64,000 bases of DNA from positions 26,981,936 to 27,045,935 of the forward strand of contig CM034233.1 of assembly GCA_019916065.1 (NCBI GenBank). The letters run 5' to 3'. The stretch comes from Vitellaria paradoxa. Taxonomy: Eukaryota > Streptophyta > Magnoliopsida > Ericales > Sapotaceae. A program made the position numbers and the translations under genes. Shown piece by piece: positions 45,835 through 57,830 of the stretch. Position 1 is the stretch's first letter, and every line of letters starts with the position of its first letter. Under the pieces are notes generated by a model. The model did not search any database. It was not told where the DNA came from and saw only the letters and a program-made list of their open reading frames with translations.

Positions 45835-47423
45835 TGTGTGTGTGGGTGGCTTACAAGTTCCATAAAAAAATGAAATTGAAAAGTCAAAAAAGGGGCTGGA
45901 GGGTTGACTTATATATAATATATGCATGTCTTTTGTGTGTGTGTGTGAGTGCAGTTTACAGGTTGGGGAAAAAATAATAAGGAGAAAGAGTTAAGGCAGT
46001 ACTTGAGGGGACGGTGAGAGGCTTTAATGCCTCTCAATAGTATGTATATATACTTTGCAAATGCAAAGTTACAGAAAGTTGAGAGGAACGGAGAGGAAAA
46101 AAAAATAGAAAGGAAGGTAAGGAAGTGGTAAGCGAGCGAGGAAGAAGAAAGTTAAGAATTTTGGTTTGATTGTTAAGGTAAGTTATTTTGTTGTATCAAC
46201 CTAAAAATTAATCCTGCAGAAAGTTGTGGTTATGTTTTATTTATTAAATTATATTACAACTGTTTGGATTTATATTTAACCGTTGAATTCTTGATTTGTA
46301 TAATTTCTGTGGGTTAAAATTAGGACCCGAGGAAAATCAGCAACAACTACCCAAATAGTTTGATTTTCTCAGAATATCTGCAGTCAGGTAGGTGTATCAA
46401 ACTTAAAAATAAAAGGTATTAAATATAACTAACAAAATTTTATCTATTTATTTGATGTTGTTATTATTAATTGATTATTTTAATGTGAAATGCTGAATAT
46501 GGATTTATTGTGTTAGATATGAGGTGTGACTATTTTGTGGAATGATAAGTTTGTGAAATAATATTTTATTGGAAAAAAAAATTATTGCATACCAACATGA
46601 ATTATGTGCATTACACTTGCATTATGGTCAGATGGGACTAGGCCAGATGGGGCCAGAAAAAAGAAAAAAAAGGCCAAATGGGGCCAGGTTAGATGGGATC
46701 AATAATAGGGCCAGATGGAGCTAATAGGACAAGCTAAATTAAAGCCACTGTCTATAGTTGAGTACTCAACTCAGAGGTTAGATGGGATCAAATGTGTGTT
46801 ACATTATCATTTAAATCATTTATCAAGCAAGTACACCATGAGATGGCCAGTTGGGCCTAGTAATAATGACAATAGTTGATGAATGAAAACGGTGATGAAT
46901 GATGTGTTGCAATATTTGTATTACTGTCAGTTGTGGTATTTTTGAATTAATTATTATTGGATTGTGGGATGATTGTCTATGTAATCACTGTGGATTATCT
47001 TCGATTTATATTTATCATCTTTTAATTTAAGTATGATATTTCCACTATCTGTGTGACACTCACACCTAAAATTTACTTATTTTAGATTGAGTTTAGAAAT
47101 GGCTGCAAGTACTCAGAGGAGCTTGAGGGGCCTATATTCCTAGTTTAATCATGAGTTAGTGTTTGGAAATTTGTGTAAATAACTTAGAATTTTAACAGTG
47201 TCAGACTAACGTGTTAGAAACTGTGAGTTTGCACTTATTTAAGTGTTTGTGAGAATTTTGTTTATTTCGCCTGGGGTATGAATATTAATCTAACAAGAGG
47301 TATTTTATGTTAAAATAAGATTTTCTACGGGATGTGATTATTAACTTATTGTGGATAGGGTATTATAAGTGGGTTTCCACTAATTAAAGAATTAAACTTG
47401 TGCTCTAAAATTGGGGTGTGACA
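45538..47423 (+). mobile_element. Solo LTR of the chromovirus family, nested in the second hAT
   Basis: Starts TGTGACATTCTAAATTTTTA and ends TTGGGGTGTGACA. It shares long blocks with the 5' LTR at 17610, for example the AGGACCCGAGGAAAATCAGCA region, TTCTCAGAATAT, TCAAACTTAAAAATAAAAG, repeated CCAGATGGGGCC motifs and GTGTGACACTCACACC. The flanks TCTAT (45533-45537) and TCTGT (47424-47428) are a target duplication with one later change. A long (GT)n tract lies at 45801-45845. Length 1886 bp, compared with 1690 bp for the copy at 17610. Confidence 0.9.
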
Positions 47424-47644
47424 TCTGTATTGTTTTTTAGCTTCTCATGGTGATAGTTTTTTGAGACGGTTGAAAATTGTGTATGTTTGATTTGTGATTA
47501 AATAACTTATTTTGCTTTTTTTTTTAAATTCAATGTGACTTTTATTCTATATAAACATTATATTTGTTAGTTATGCCCTACTTTAATTTTTTAATTTTAT
47601 TTAGAATAGTTTTAATTTTAATTTTTGATTTTTTTTCTAAAGAT

Positions 47645-50093
47645 ATGTTGAGATATTATAAAAGAAAAAGTTACGAAGGAGAGTCATTTTCAATGAATTC
47701 CAATGATCCTTTAACAAAAATCTCCTTAGAAAAGTCACCATTGAGTAATGAACTTTTAAAAAAAAGCCGTGTGCAATCTGAGGTCCCTGAGTTTTCATCT
47801 AATCCAACTTCTACACAATCATTAAGTACCAAAAATTCTTCAAGAAGTAATCATGCATAATTCAACTTGCCTGAACTTCCATCTGATCCAGGAGAGCACC
47901 TAAGATTGTAGAATATGATCCCAGTATTCGTGAAACGGTTCGTAGAAAGTACTACCTTAATGGTACTTGCTAAGCTCGCAAACATGAATTTCCACAGAGA
48001 GATTTCAATGGGAAGTTAAGAAGATTCAATCTTTCATGGTTTGATGAATTTAAGTGGTTGGAGTATAGTATATCAAAAGATTCTGCATTTTGCCTTTACT
48101 GTTATCTTTTTAAGAATGAGTGTGGAGATTAAAGGGGCGGCGATGTATTTGTTAGTGAAGAAGAAAGATATGCTTTGCAAACATGAGGGAGGAGTTAATG
48201 GTGCTCACAAACAAGCTTGGAGTAAATGTCAAGATTTGATGAATCAGAAACAACATATTGAAACCAATTTTAGTAAAATGACAGAGGAAGCAAGGATTGA
48301 TTATCGAGTTCAACTTAATGTATCAATCGACTACATTAAATTCCTTTTAAGATAAGGACTTCCATTTCATGGGTACAATGAGTATGATGGTTTAAACAAT
48401 CAAGGAAATTTTCTAAAGCTTTTAAAATTTCTTGCAGATCATAATAAGGAGGTGAGAAACATTACTCTTAAAAATGTTCCTGAGAATCTTAAGTTAACAG
48501 CGCCTCAAATTCAGAAAGATATTGTTAGAGCTTGTGCATTTGAAACAACTAATATTGCTATAATTAGAGAGGTTGGTGATGGATTATTTTCTATTCTCCT
48601 CGATGAATCTCGTGATGTGTCAATGAAGGAGCAAATGGCTGTTGTTTTGAGATTTGTAAACAAAAGAGGGTGTGGGTTGAACATTTTTTGGGCTTGAAGC
48701 ATGTCACTAGCATAATGCTCAATCACTTAAAAATGCACTTGAAGAGTTATTTTCTGCACATGGATTAAGCATATCTATGTTGCGTGGGCAAGGTTATGAT
48801 GGGGCAAGTAATATGCGAGGTGAATTTAATGGATTGAAGACTCTTATGTTGAAAGAAAATGAGTGTGCATTGTTTTGCTCACCAGCTTCAACTAGCTCCT
48901 GTTACAGTAGCGAAAAGCCATGTCCTTATTGCCACGCTCTTCCTATTGATTTCTAATATTATTAATGTGGTTGGATCCTCATGCAAACGACGGGATATTT
49001 TACAAGAGGCACAAGTTGCTCGAATTATTGAAGGCTTGAAAAATGAAGAAATTACAAGTGAGCGAGGCTTGAATCAAGAAAGTATTCTAATTCGGCCTAG
49101 TGATACACATTGGCGATCGCACTATGGGACTCTTATGAGCTTGATTAACATGTTTGCCTCAGTAATTGATGTGCTTGATGCAATTGTGGAGGAGGGAACA
49201 AATTCAGATCAAAAGGCCAAAGCATTGTGTTTATTGAAAACGATGCAATCCTTTGAGTTTGTGATTACTTTACTTTTGATGAAATCAGTATTGGGAATAA
49301 CAAATGAGTTGTCCCAAGCACTACAACGAAAAGTGCAAGATATTAGAAATGCAATTGTTTTAGTTGACATTTCCAAGAAAAGACTTCAAGCGATGAGGGA
49401 TAATGGGTGGAATTCTTTAGTCAAAGAAGTTTTTGCTTTTTGTGAAGCATCATATGTATTCCTAGTATGGATGATTTGTATGTAGTTCAAGGAAGATCAC
49501 GCCGTATGAGTTGAAGAAATGACAACTCACATCACTATCGTGTTGAATTATTCAATACTGTCATAGATATGCAACTACAAGAGCTAAATAGCAGATTTAA
49601 TGAGGTAAATACCAAGTTGCTGCTTTGTGTTTCATGGCTAAATCCATCCAGTTCATTTGCTGCTTTTAACAAGCAAAAAGTGATTCAATTAGCTCAATTT
49701 TACCCAAAAGGCTTTTCAGACATTGAGCTTTTGGCACTTTCAAATCAACTTGAAAATTTCATTATGGATATGCACTTGAATGTTGAATTTTCAAGTTTAA
49801 AGGGGTTTGGTGAAATTACTTAAAAGATGGTTGAAAATAGAAGAGATGTGGCACACCCATTAGTTTACAAGTTCCTAACTTTGATCTTGATTTTACCCAT
49901 TACAACTACTACCGTAGAGAAGGCATTCTCTGGTATGAAAATAGCGAAGAATCGACTTCGCAACCAAATGTGTGATGAGTTGATGAATGATTATTTGGTT
50001 ATGTATATTGAAAAAGATATATTTAGTAGCTTGTCAAATAAATCTATCATGAATTATTTTCAAAATATGAAAAATCGTGGGGGTCAATTGTAA
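47645..50093 (+). pseudogene. hAT transposase, zinc-finger-MYM1-like (DUF4371), frameshifted
   Basis: The start MLRYYKRKSYEGESFSMNSN follows a splice-acceptor-like TTTTCTAAAG. Then come a TTF-type zinc-finger region with ISKDSAFCLYCYLF-like text in shifted frames (48040-48200), HKQAWSKCQDLMNQKQHIE, and the DUF4371 part: NQGNFLKLLKFL, APQIQKDIVRACAFETTN, GDGLFSILLDESRDVSMKEQ and GYDGASNMRGEFNGLKTL (48780-48840). Downstream are VHCFAHQLQLAPV, SCKRRDILQEAQ, DTHWRSHYGTL, YRVELFNTVIDMQLQELN-like text and the dimerisation motif TVEKAFSGMKIAKNRLRNQM at 49912-49972. Stops and frameshifts at about 47858, 48120, 48354, 48695, 48860, 49483 and 49821 disrupt it. In the nucleus it would mobilise the element; this copy cannot. 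Family identity is very clear. Confidence 0.92.
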
Positions 50094-50223
50094 GTCAAAT
50101 TTTAATATCGAGGACAATGTTTAGCTTTTGTATTACTTACTTTTGAGTTCTAATACAAAGTATGTTTTTGTGTAATTTTATATACATTGTGCCCCCTTGA
50201 CAAAATTCCTAAATCCGCCCCTA

Positions 50224-50231
50224 TCTGCTTA
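50224..50231 (+). repeat. 8-bp target-site duplication of the second hAT, right copy
   Basis: TCTGCTTA, identical to 44629-44636. Confidence 0.93.
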
Positions 50232-52277
50232 AGTTTTTGTTTTTTAAAAAACAAAAAAAAAATATAAACAAGTTTACCAAATATATTTTTGTTGTCAGTT
50301 TACAAAATTTTAAAATAAATATAAAACAAAAACGTTACCAAATTATGGCTATACAACTCAATCACAAAAGAAGATCCAAAAATCACTTCCTTTAATCTTT
50401 TTTATTATTGTCAAAATTAATCCCTAAAATAATAAAGAGTGGATCTATTTACACTTCACAAATAATATTTTGCGCTCCATTTTACCTTTTCATTAATTAA
50501 ATTGTACAATTGTCTATTTTTCTTTTCACATATATTTGTATATTTATAATGTCATAAAAATTCTATCTAAGATCTAATTATAATACCATAAATATTTTTA
50601 TTTTATAATAGAAATTATTATTTTTTAAAAATGTTACTAAGTTTTCTTACATAATTTGATAATTGGGCGAACAATTACAACTTAAGTTTTTTGAAAAAAA
50701 TCAAATTACCTTATTATGGTAGAAATTTCTAAATCTAGATTTTTTAAAAAAAATATTTGTTACTATAAAAAATTTGAATTAAATTTTCATAAGAAAGATA
50801 GTTATAGTTTCTTTGATACATTTGTCCATGTACTAAAAAAGTTAATTTTGTCAGTTCATTGAGTACATGAATTGTGAGGAAAAAAAAACATTCTATTTTG
50901 AATTTAGGATTGGTGAGGAAAATTAGTAGGGGTAAAGGATAATTAAAAATTTAAATTTATAGTTGTCTTATTTTCGTATTTCCAGGTTTTATATTAGAAA
51001 AAAAATATATTTTGAAAGAGTAAAATAAATTTTATTTTCATTTATATTTTAGCAATTATATAAAAATAACTTTTAATTAGTTTTATAACTTAATCAAACA
51101 AGTAAATAACTTATTTCATTTCAATTTATTTACAAATTTTTGTCATTTTCTTTATTATTTTGATATTTACTTATTTATTTATTTTTACAAATCTTTGATA
51201 AAGTATTTATTTTAACATTTATGATACTCACATTTTATTTTATTAAATTATTGTTAAAATATATTATTAAATTATAGGAATTGAAAGAATAGTATAGAAC
51301 TTTACTAATGACTCGAGTATGATGACAAGTGTTAAAATAATAAAAATTTGTAAGCAAAATATATGAAAGAAATTAATTTTTTATTTGATTAAATTATGAA
51401 ATAAATAAAATACAACTTATTTTAATATAATTGTTTAAAATATAAATATAAGTAGAAATTATTTTAGTCTTTAAACATAATTTTTTTTTTTATTCTCTTG
51501 GAGGCTTAAGGGTGTTTGTTTAAATTTATAATTTTTTTTATGAATGACAATTATATTATTTTAAATTAAACCGAAGAATAGTTAGTTAAAAAATGATAGT
51601 TATGTAATTTTATTTAATGAAGAAAGTAAAGTGAAGTACAAGTTGTTATTTGTAGAATGCAAATAGACTTACTCAATAATAAAAATAAATTTCTAAATAA
51701 GTAAATAAATAAATAAATAAATCCCATCTAATTTTATCACAAAAGAATTCATCCCTGTAAGAACATTTAAATCTCTTTAGATCAATTTTTTTGAACTAAA
51801 ATAATTACTAATGTAACCACAATTCTTTAAGTAAAATAATAATCGATATAGATTTAAAAGGAAAAATAATAAGGACATAGGATAAAAAGAAGCTTTTTTA
51901 AAAAAGAGACAAAAAAATTGAAAGATTAAAAAAATGACAACACGTAATACATTTGTAGGGAGGAATTTGGGTGGTTATCGTTAATTAATCGTAGAGTTTA
52001 GTTTAAAAAATAATTACTTTAGGTGTGAAACGTAAATCTTTAAATTTAATTAAGCTAATTTAACGGATAAAATACAAACTTTAAGGTTAACAGTGCATAT
52101 TCTCACAACAGAGCATCTGAAACCCATATTTATGGCATCACTTAAATTTTACTTACTTATCTCTTTCAAGTTTATCATAGATATGTCAACAAGACAGTAC
52201 ACAAATAATTTAGCCGACCGAACTGGTTAAAATTCTGTTAAGAAGATTAGGATGAGTTTGTGATTGAAATTTATAGT
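50232..52277. other. AT-rich intergenic DNA, no gene
   Basis: No coding frame with family resemblance. Notable only for (TAAA)n at about 51697-51722 and a poly-T run at 51481-51490. Confidence 0.65.
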
Positions 52278-52422
52278 GTGTTCAGAGTGATAAAAAGTAA
52301 GATTAAGTAAATAAGTTATGAGTTTGTACTTCATACAGTAAGATAAAAAATGTATAATTTTTAGAGATTTTCAGAAATTTTTAAAAATTTTAAAAATTTT
52401 TTAACAAACTAAACGCAGTCTT
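52278..52422. mobile_element. MITE-like element with GTGTGTTC / AAACGCA ends
   Basis: Begins GTGTGTTCAGAGTGATAAAA and ends TTAACAAACTAAACGCAGTC, so the ends are loosely inverted. Layout (GAGTG..AAGTT..GTAC..TAGAGATTT..AACAAAC) resembles the element at 57363-57497. Target duplication not resolved. Confidence 0.4.
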
Positions 52423-52698
52423 AATATCAAGTTTTGAGATTTGTCGGATACTGAGTACCAATTTATATTTATAGAACACCTTTAAATACCTGTATAATAT
52501 AATATAATATTATATGTATTTATACAATTATAATTTTGCCCTTAAAAAAAAGTTAAATTATTGGGCCTATGGTTATTTATGATATTTTTCATGTTTTTTG
52601 TCTTGGGTGAAATCTATCAAATTTTACGCTGGTGTTAGATTGCTTTAATTATAGATTCTTGTTGATTACTTTTATTGTGGATTGTTGTCAAGTAATTC

Positions 52699-54534
52699 CA
52701 CTACTACAAAAATATATAAACATTATAGGTTTTATACATGATGTTTTTACTTTTTATTTTAGTCATAAAAGCGTGATTAATGTAAGTGAAATTATAAGTC
52801 GCCTATTTTCGATCACGACTTATAACCGTGATCGAAAACTTACAACAATCATACAATGAAAGCACGATCTTTACGATAAAAATAGATATGAAAAGAAAAT
52901 TCATATGATCTTTTATGGATTTTGACCTCACTTTCTTTGAAAAATCGTAGTTAAATATTGACAAATGATCACTGACGTAAAATGAGTTAATTTTAAAAAT
53001 AATCGTGATCGAAAATTTATAATAATTACACAATAAAAACAAAGATGAAAAGATATTTCGCGTGATATTTTATGGGTTTTGATCTCACTTTCATTGATAA
53101 ACTGTAGTTAAATATAGATAAATGATCACACTATAAAATGAGTTAATTTTTAAAATAATAAAAATTCGTATGAAAACCTACAAGTATGCCATGACACCAT
53201 GTGATGGCCTTATCACCATGGCAACCTTACATATTTGACATTTTTTTTGCTACTGCTGAAAATTGAACTCGTATATATTATTTCTTTAGAAGTTAGTGTG
53301 TTTAACTGCTAGTTTTCTATATCATTTACGTATATATTTTACATATTAATATATATAAACAAATTTTTATCACTTTTGACGAAACATTCTTTTAAATTTT
53401 TTAAATAATTTTATCACTTTTACTGACTAATTAGTAGCTAAAAGTAATACTTTTCCTGATTAATTTGGGAAAAATGATAACAAAATTTACTTTCATTTTA
53501 TTATTTTAATTTTTATAATAATTTGATATTATAACCAATACGTAGAGCCATATGAATATTTAATAAATATTTATGAATATCTATCATATTTAATTAAAAA
53601 TGATCTTAAATCTTTTTTATTTTCCTTTAATTTTTGTGTATAGTACATATTTAATTATAACTCATTATTTTAATATATTTTTCTTCATTTTGTATTATAT
53701 TTTTAAAAGTAATTAGGCCGTGTTTAGTTTTAGTTTTGGAAAATCATTGTCCAAAAGAAAATTTTTGAAAACTATTTAAGAATTGATTTGTAATAAAAAA
53801 ATATTTTCAATGATTATATTCGAAAATTAGCTCTAAAAGATAAAAAAAAATGAAAATTTTAATTATTTTTATTTCTAAATTTTTATCACTTGCAACAAAG
53901 TATAAAATATTGTCACTTTTAATATAATTAATATTAAAGATATACTAAAATTTATTAAATATTAAATATTTAATATTTATCTAGTTGTAAGTCATACAAA
54001 TTATGAAGACTACTCCCATATATTCACTGGAAAAAATGATTATACATTTAACGTTATTTAAATTTGATTCAGCAAATTTAGTTTTAGCATTAATTTACAA
54101 ACATTTTTGCTTATTGATATATGATTATAGTTTTTATAGTATATTAAATTAATTAAAATTAATAAATAAATGTTACAATAAAAATTATGAATCTAATTTA
54201 AATCATATAAAGTGATAAATAATTATTTGAGTGAGATATAGAAAAAAAATACCAATATTGTCTTTCATTCTTTTATCTCGCTTTTTTTAAGATATAATTT
54301 TCCTTACTTTTTTATCTTTATTTTTTTTAGGGATAGTTTTTACTGATTTTTTATTTTACTTTTTTCAATCACATTTTTAACAAAATTGAGACAGAAAGTA
54401 TTAAAAGTAACTTTTTATCTCAGTTTTTTAATTAGACTGAGATAAAAGTTTATCTTATAAATTTTTATCACGCTTTTTCTAAAATTGTAATCTTTATAAA
54501 TTTTGATAGTGTGATCTTTAATTATTGTAATAGT
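52699..54534. mobile_element. Possible non-autonomous CACTA-like element
   Basis: The left end CACTACTACAAAA and the right end (inverted) CACTATTACAATA agree at 11 of 13 positions. The flanking triplets are TTC (left) and TTT (right), two of three bases. Inside are a perfect 12-bp-arm hairpin (52806-52838), a tandem duplication (52827-53160) and motifs such as TTTTACTGACTAATTAGTAG near 53422 that could be subterminal repeats. There is no coding frame. The ends could also be a chance match in AT-rich sequence. Confidence 0.4.
52827..53160 (+). repeat. Tandem duplication of about 177 bp
   Basis: Unit one starts CGTGATCGAAAACTTACAAC (52827) and unit two CGTGATCGAAAATTTATAAT (53004). Both continue through GATATTTTATGG/GATCTTTTATGG, TTTTGA(C/T)CTCACTTTC, GTAGTTAAATAT, AAATGATCAC and AAAATGAGTTAATTTT. 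Unit two has lost about 20 bp. Confidence 0.88.
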
Positions 54535-57362
54535 GTTTGTATTTCGAATCGAAGGATAAATGATCAGTTTTGTGAATTCATTTGTTTGTATAATTTGTGA
54601 TTAATCTTATACGTATGTCGTTTCTTTTTTTCTTTTTGTTTATTTAAATGATTTTTTATTTTTTTAAAAGGGAAAATAATAGAAACTTTGATAGAAAAAA
54701 AGTCTCTATATACATATCTATTTGGTAGGTGGTGTTGCTAAGAATACATCAACTATTTAAAAAAAAAATTAATTTCTAAACAAGTATTTAACGAACTAAA
54801 ACAGAAATTTAATATATAAAATAAAAATTAATTTCTAAACAAGTATTTAACGGACTAAATAGATATTTAATAGATAAAAATGAGTTTGATAAGAGAAGCC
54901 ATGTCAAATCAAAGATTGAACAAATTTAAAATTCTAAATAAGAAAATAAATGCATTTAAATATTTGATAAGTAAAGTGGAATAGGACAGGTCAGATCTAA
55001 ATTTGAGCAAATTTGAAATTCTAACTAAGAAAATAAATGTATTTAAAATGGTAATAAATATAAAAATATAAAAAATTTAACAATAATAAGTAATTATATA
55101 AAAATATGGATAAATATATACATATCCACAAATATACTTCATTCAATACAAATTCATTTTTTGGGTAACCCGCTATAATAATGAGAAAGATTTTTATATA
55201 TACACCCGAATCGGTCAATAATATCAGAATATGATAAATCAGCTCAAACTGGCTTACTAATGGGATGCCCTAATACGTTACAAAATTTCGCTTTAGACAA
55301 TAATCCAATCAGAGAAATAATTAGAACTAGGATATCGAACTTCTTAATAACATTACCTATTAGAAATGAATTTTCTAACATTTGACTCCGTACCATTGAA
55401 GGGGTTAGTCGCACACTTGAAAGATAGTCCAAAAAGTCGAATGAATGATTGGATAATTGATTTATATGAATTTTTCCTGATTGAGATCACATGTAAAAAA
55501 CATTGTCAGAAATTGACAAAGTAATATTTCTGTTTATTCACCAAAAGGGAGATATGTTGGATAAGCACGTGTTAATGTTAATTATATAGTTTCAATGTTT
55601 TCAAGAAATAAGGATCCTTTAGATAATTAAGAATTTTAAATTAATAAAATTAACATTAATTTAAATTTAAAATTAAATTATATTAAAATATAAGTAGAAG
55701 AGTTAACTTATTTATATAACATTAATGTTTTTATCAAAATAATTGTCTCACTACTTCTTCAAATGATACTCATTGAAAGATTTTAAATAGCTATTTTTTG
55801 TGATAATTAATTTAAAACTTATTATGAGTTATCATGTTAAATGTCAAATTTATAATGAGATATATATTTAAATTAATAAATTATATTTAAATAATTTTTC
55901 TTCAAGGAATTAGAATAAAAAAGGTTAATTTCAAATCTACAAATATAAACACGACATAAGATTATTTTTGCAAATATTTTCGAATATATCATAATAAATA
56001 CTATCTATTTACTTATATTTTGATTATAAAATTGACACATAACTTTAGAAAAAAAAAAATAAAGTATCCCACAAGATGGCAGTTGCATATTTCTAGCTAT
56101 AAATCCCCAACATCACAGAATTAAACTAACATATATGTATATATATGCATATATGTATCAGGTTCTTCAAAATTATAATTGCATAGTGGTTAGGATCGAT
56201 GACTATTTAACCTTAACAGCCACTGAGAATATATAAATATATATATCATGCTGCATTTCTTTGCAACTAGTTTGTAACTTTACATATATATTTTATATAT
56301 GCTGCATTCCATCCATCCCGTTTGTAGTTTTAGCATATTCAGGGCTATCAGTGTTGGTAAAATAACAGTATATATATATATGTGTGTGTGTGTGGATGCA
56401 CACATACCTGCATGGCTGCATGCATGCATGTGGGGGCACTTTTTGAATTTCCTTTTTAGAAGTGATACAATAATTTACCCCATTCTTTATGATTTTTTTT
56501 CTTTTTTTGGGGGTAATTGTCACTTCACTATAATTTTAAATATTACTTCGTTAGAGTAGACTAGGAACTTGCCAATTGAGTGACCAATCATTTTTGAATA
56601 TGACGTTAAACGAACATTCATTGGCAACAGGGGGAGCTCAACCTCAACTGGGAGCTATTTTAGACTCCCTAGCTACCTGGATAAAAATCCATAGACCATT
56701 AATTTGCAGCATTGTCAAAAATTTGAATAGCCTAGTCCAAACTTTTGTCAAAAATTTGCAGCATTGTCAATCCTAATCCATAGACCATTTCATTATAGCT
56801 GCAGGCTTAGAAGCTTTGATTGACGGCTGCTTTCACGGAGACAAGCAAATTCACCATGAGAACTTGCTCGAGATTCCTCTGAAAGTCGTCAGCCTTACGC
56901 AACCAGAAGCTAAAAAAAAAAAAAAAAATTCTAATTGTTCAGACGAAGATTAAAGAGAAATATTTTAGAGAAATTCTTTATTCAACCAATAAAATTCTCT
57001 CCAAAAAATCTTTAATTCCTAATTAAATATATCAAATTTATACTGCGTTCCCGTTAGAAATATTTAAAATGAAAACGTCATTATAGTTTCTATTACCTTA
57101 TGTGCTACATCGTCGAGCTTATTAATTTTTACAAATCTTTCTGAACGTCTGGCGATTCAACTGATTCAAAAACTTGTCTATATTCATTTTCACGTCTCAA
57201 CCGGTGGCAGATACGATTTCACCAGCCCCGAACAACCATCAACCAAAACATCACTATTAGAAGAACAATAATCCATTTCATGAAAATTAGAACACAGATC
57301 GAAATCAACTATTCATCGTGGTTAACGTATGCCAAGGACAAGTCTAACAACTGCAATTAAGT
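54535..57362. other. AT-rich intergenic DNA with small duplications, no supported gene
   Basis: Includes a 59-bp tandem duplication (ATTAATTTCTAAACAAGTAT from 54768 and from 54827), a related pair of segments near 54915-54965 and 55005-55050, a CTATAAATCC TATA-like box at about 56097, and (AT)n-(GT)n near 56368-56393. A 66-codon frame at 56576-56776 starts MSDQSFLNMTLNEHSLATGG but matches no family I know. Confidence 0.55.
54768..54885 (+). repeat. 59-bp tandem duplication
   Basis: Two units, each ATTAATTTCTAAACAAGTAT followed by TTAACG(A/G)ACTAAA and TATTTAATA or a variant. Confidence 0.85.
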
Positions 57363-57497
57363 GTGTGTTTGGAGTGAAAAAAAAATGAGATAAATTGAAA
57401 GTTCGTACTACGTGTAATAAAAAAATTGATGTGATATAAAGTTAACAGAGATTTATAGAATTTTTTATATTTTTTTTTACAAACCAAACGGAGCCCA
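57363..57497. mobile_element. MITE-like element with GTGTTTGG / CCAAACGGAGCCC ends
   Basis: Starts GTGTGTTTGGAGTGAAAAAA and ends ACAAACCAAACGGAGCCC, giving inverted GTTTGG/CCAAAC ends of the same type as the elements at 3183 and 14439. About 135 bp, AT-rich interior. Similar in layout to 52278-52422. Confidence 0.5.
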
Positions 57498-57559
57498 AGT
57501 TGTCTCTGGAAATTTGGGAGCCGTAGACAAAATTTTTATAGAGGTCCGTTCTACTTAGT

Positions 57560-57830
57560 GTTTGTGAAATAATATTTTAAATAAAATTAAAAAATAATAA
57601 TTAATCTATTAAATATGGGATAATTATACTTAAATAAAATTAAAAAATAATAATGATACATTAAATATTAGATAATTATTAATAGAGTTAAAGTAGAAAA
57701 TTTAAAAATCTGGTATTAGTAAGATATAATTTCATGTAAAATTAAAAATAATAATTAATGTATTAAACATGAGATAATTATAACATGAAAATAAAAATAA
57801 CAATTATTATATGTATAGATAGAGTTTGAA
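57560..57830 (+). repeat. Degenerate direct repeats, period about 75-115 bp
   Basis: AAATAAAATTAAAAAATAAT followed by a TATTAAATATGGGATAATTAT-like segment occurs three times (from about 57573, 57632 and 57738) with divergence. Confidence 0.6.

Larger units (their letters stand above)
44637..50223 (+). mobile_element. hAT transposon of the zinc-finger-MYM1/DUF4371 kind
   Basis: Termini TAGGGGCGGA (left) and, inverted, TAGGGGCGGA (right) match exactly over 10 bp, and both carry CAAGGGGGCAC 22-25 bases further in. A perfect 8-bp target duplication TCTGCTTA flanks it. The transposase is on the plus strand at 47645-50093. A 1886-bp solo LTR (45538-47423) is nested in the 5' leader, so the element proper is about 3.7 kb. 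Confidence 0.93.

Noticed and set aside
52632..53042. Frames of 75 and 79 codons on both strands
   Set aside because: Low-complexity AT-rich translations in the hairpin/tandem block, no family resemblance.
56180..56230. AGTGGTTAGGATCGATGAC as a tRNA-Asp-like fragment
   Set aside because: Only a D-arm-like phrase; no B box or acceptor stem.
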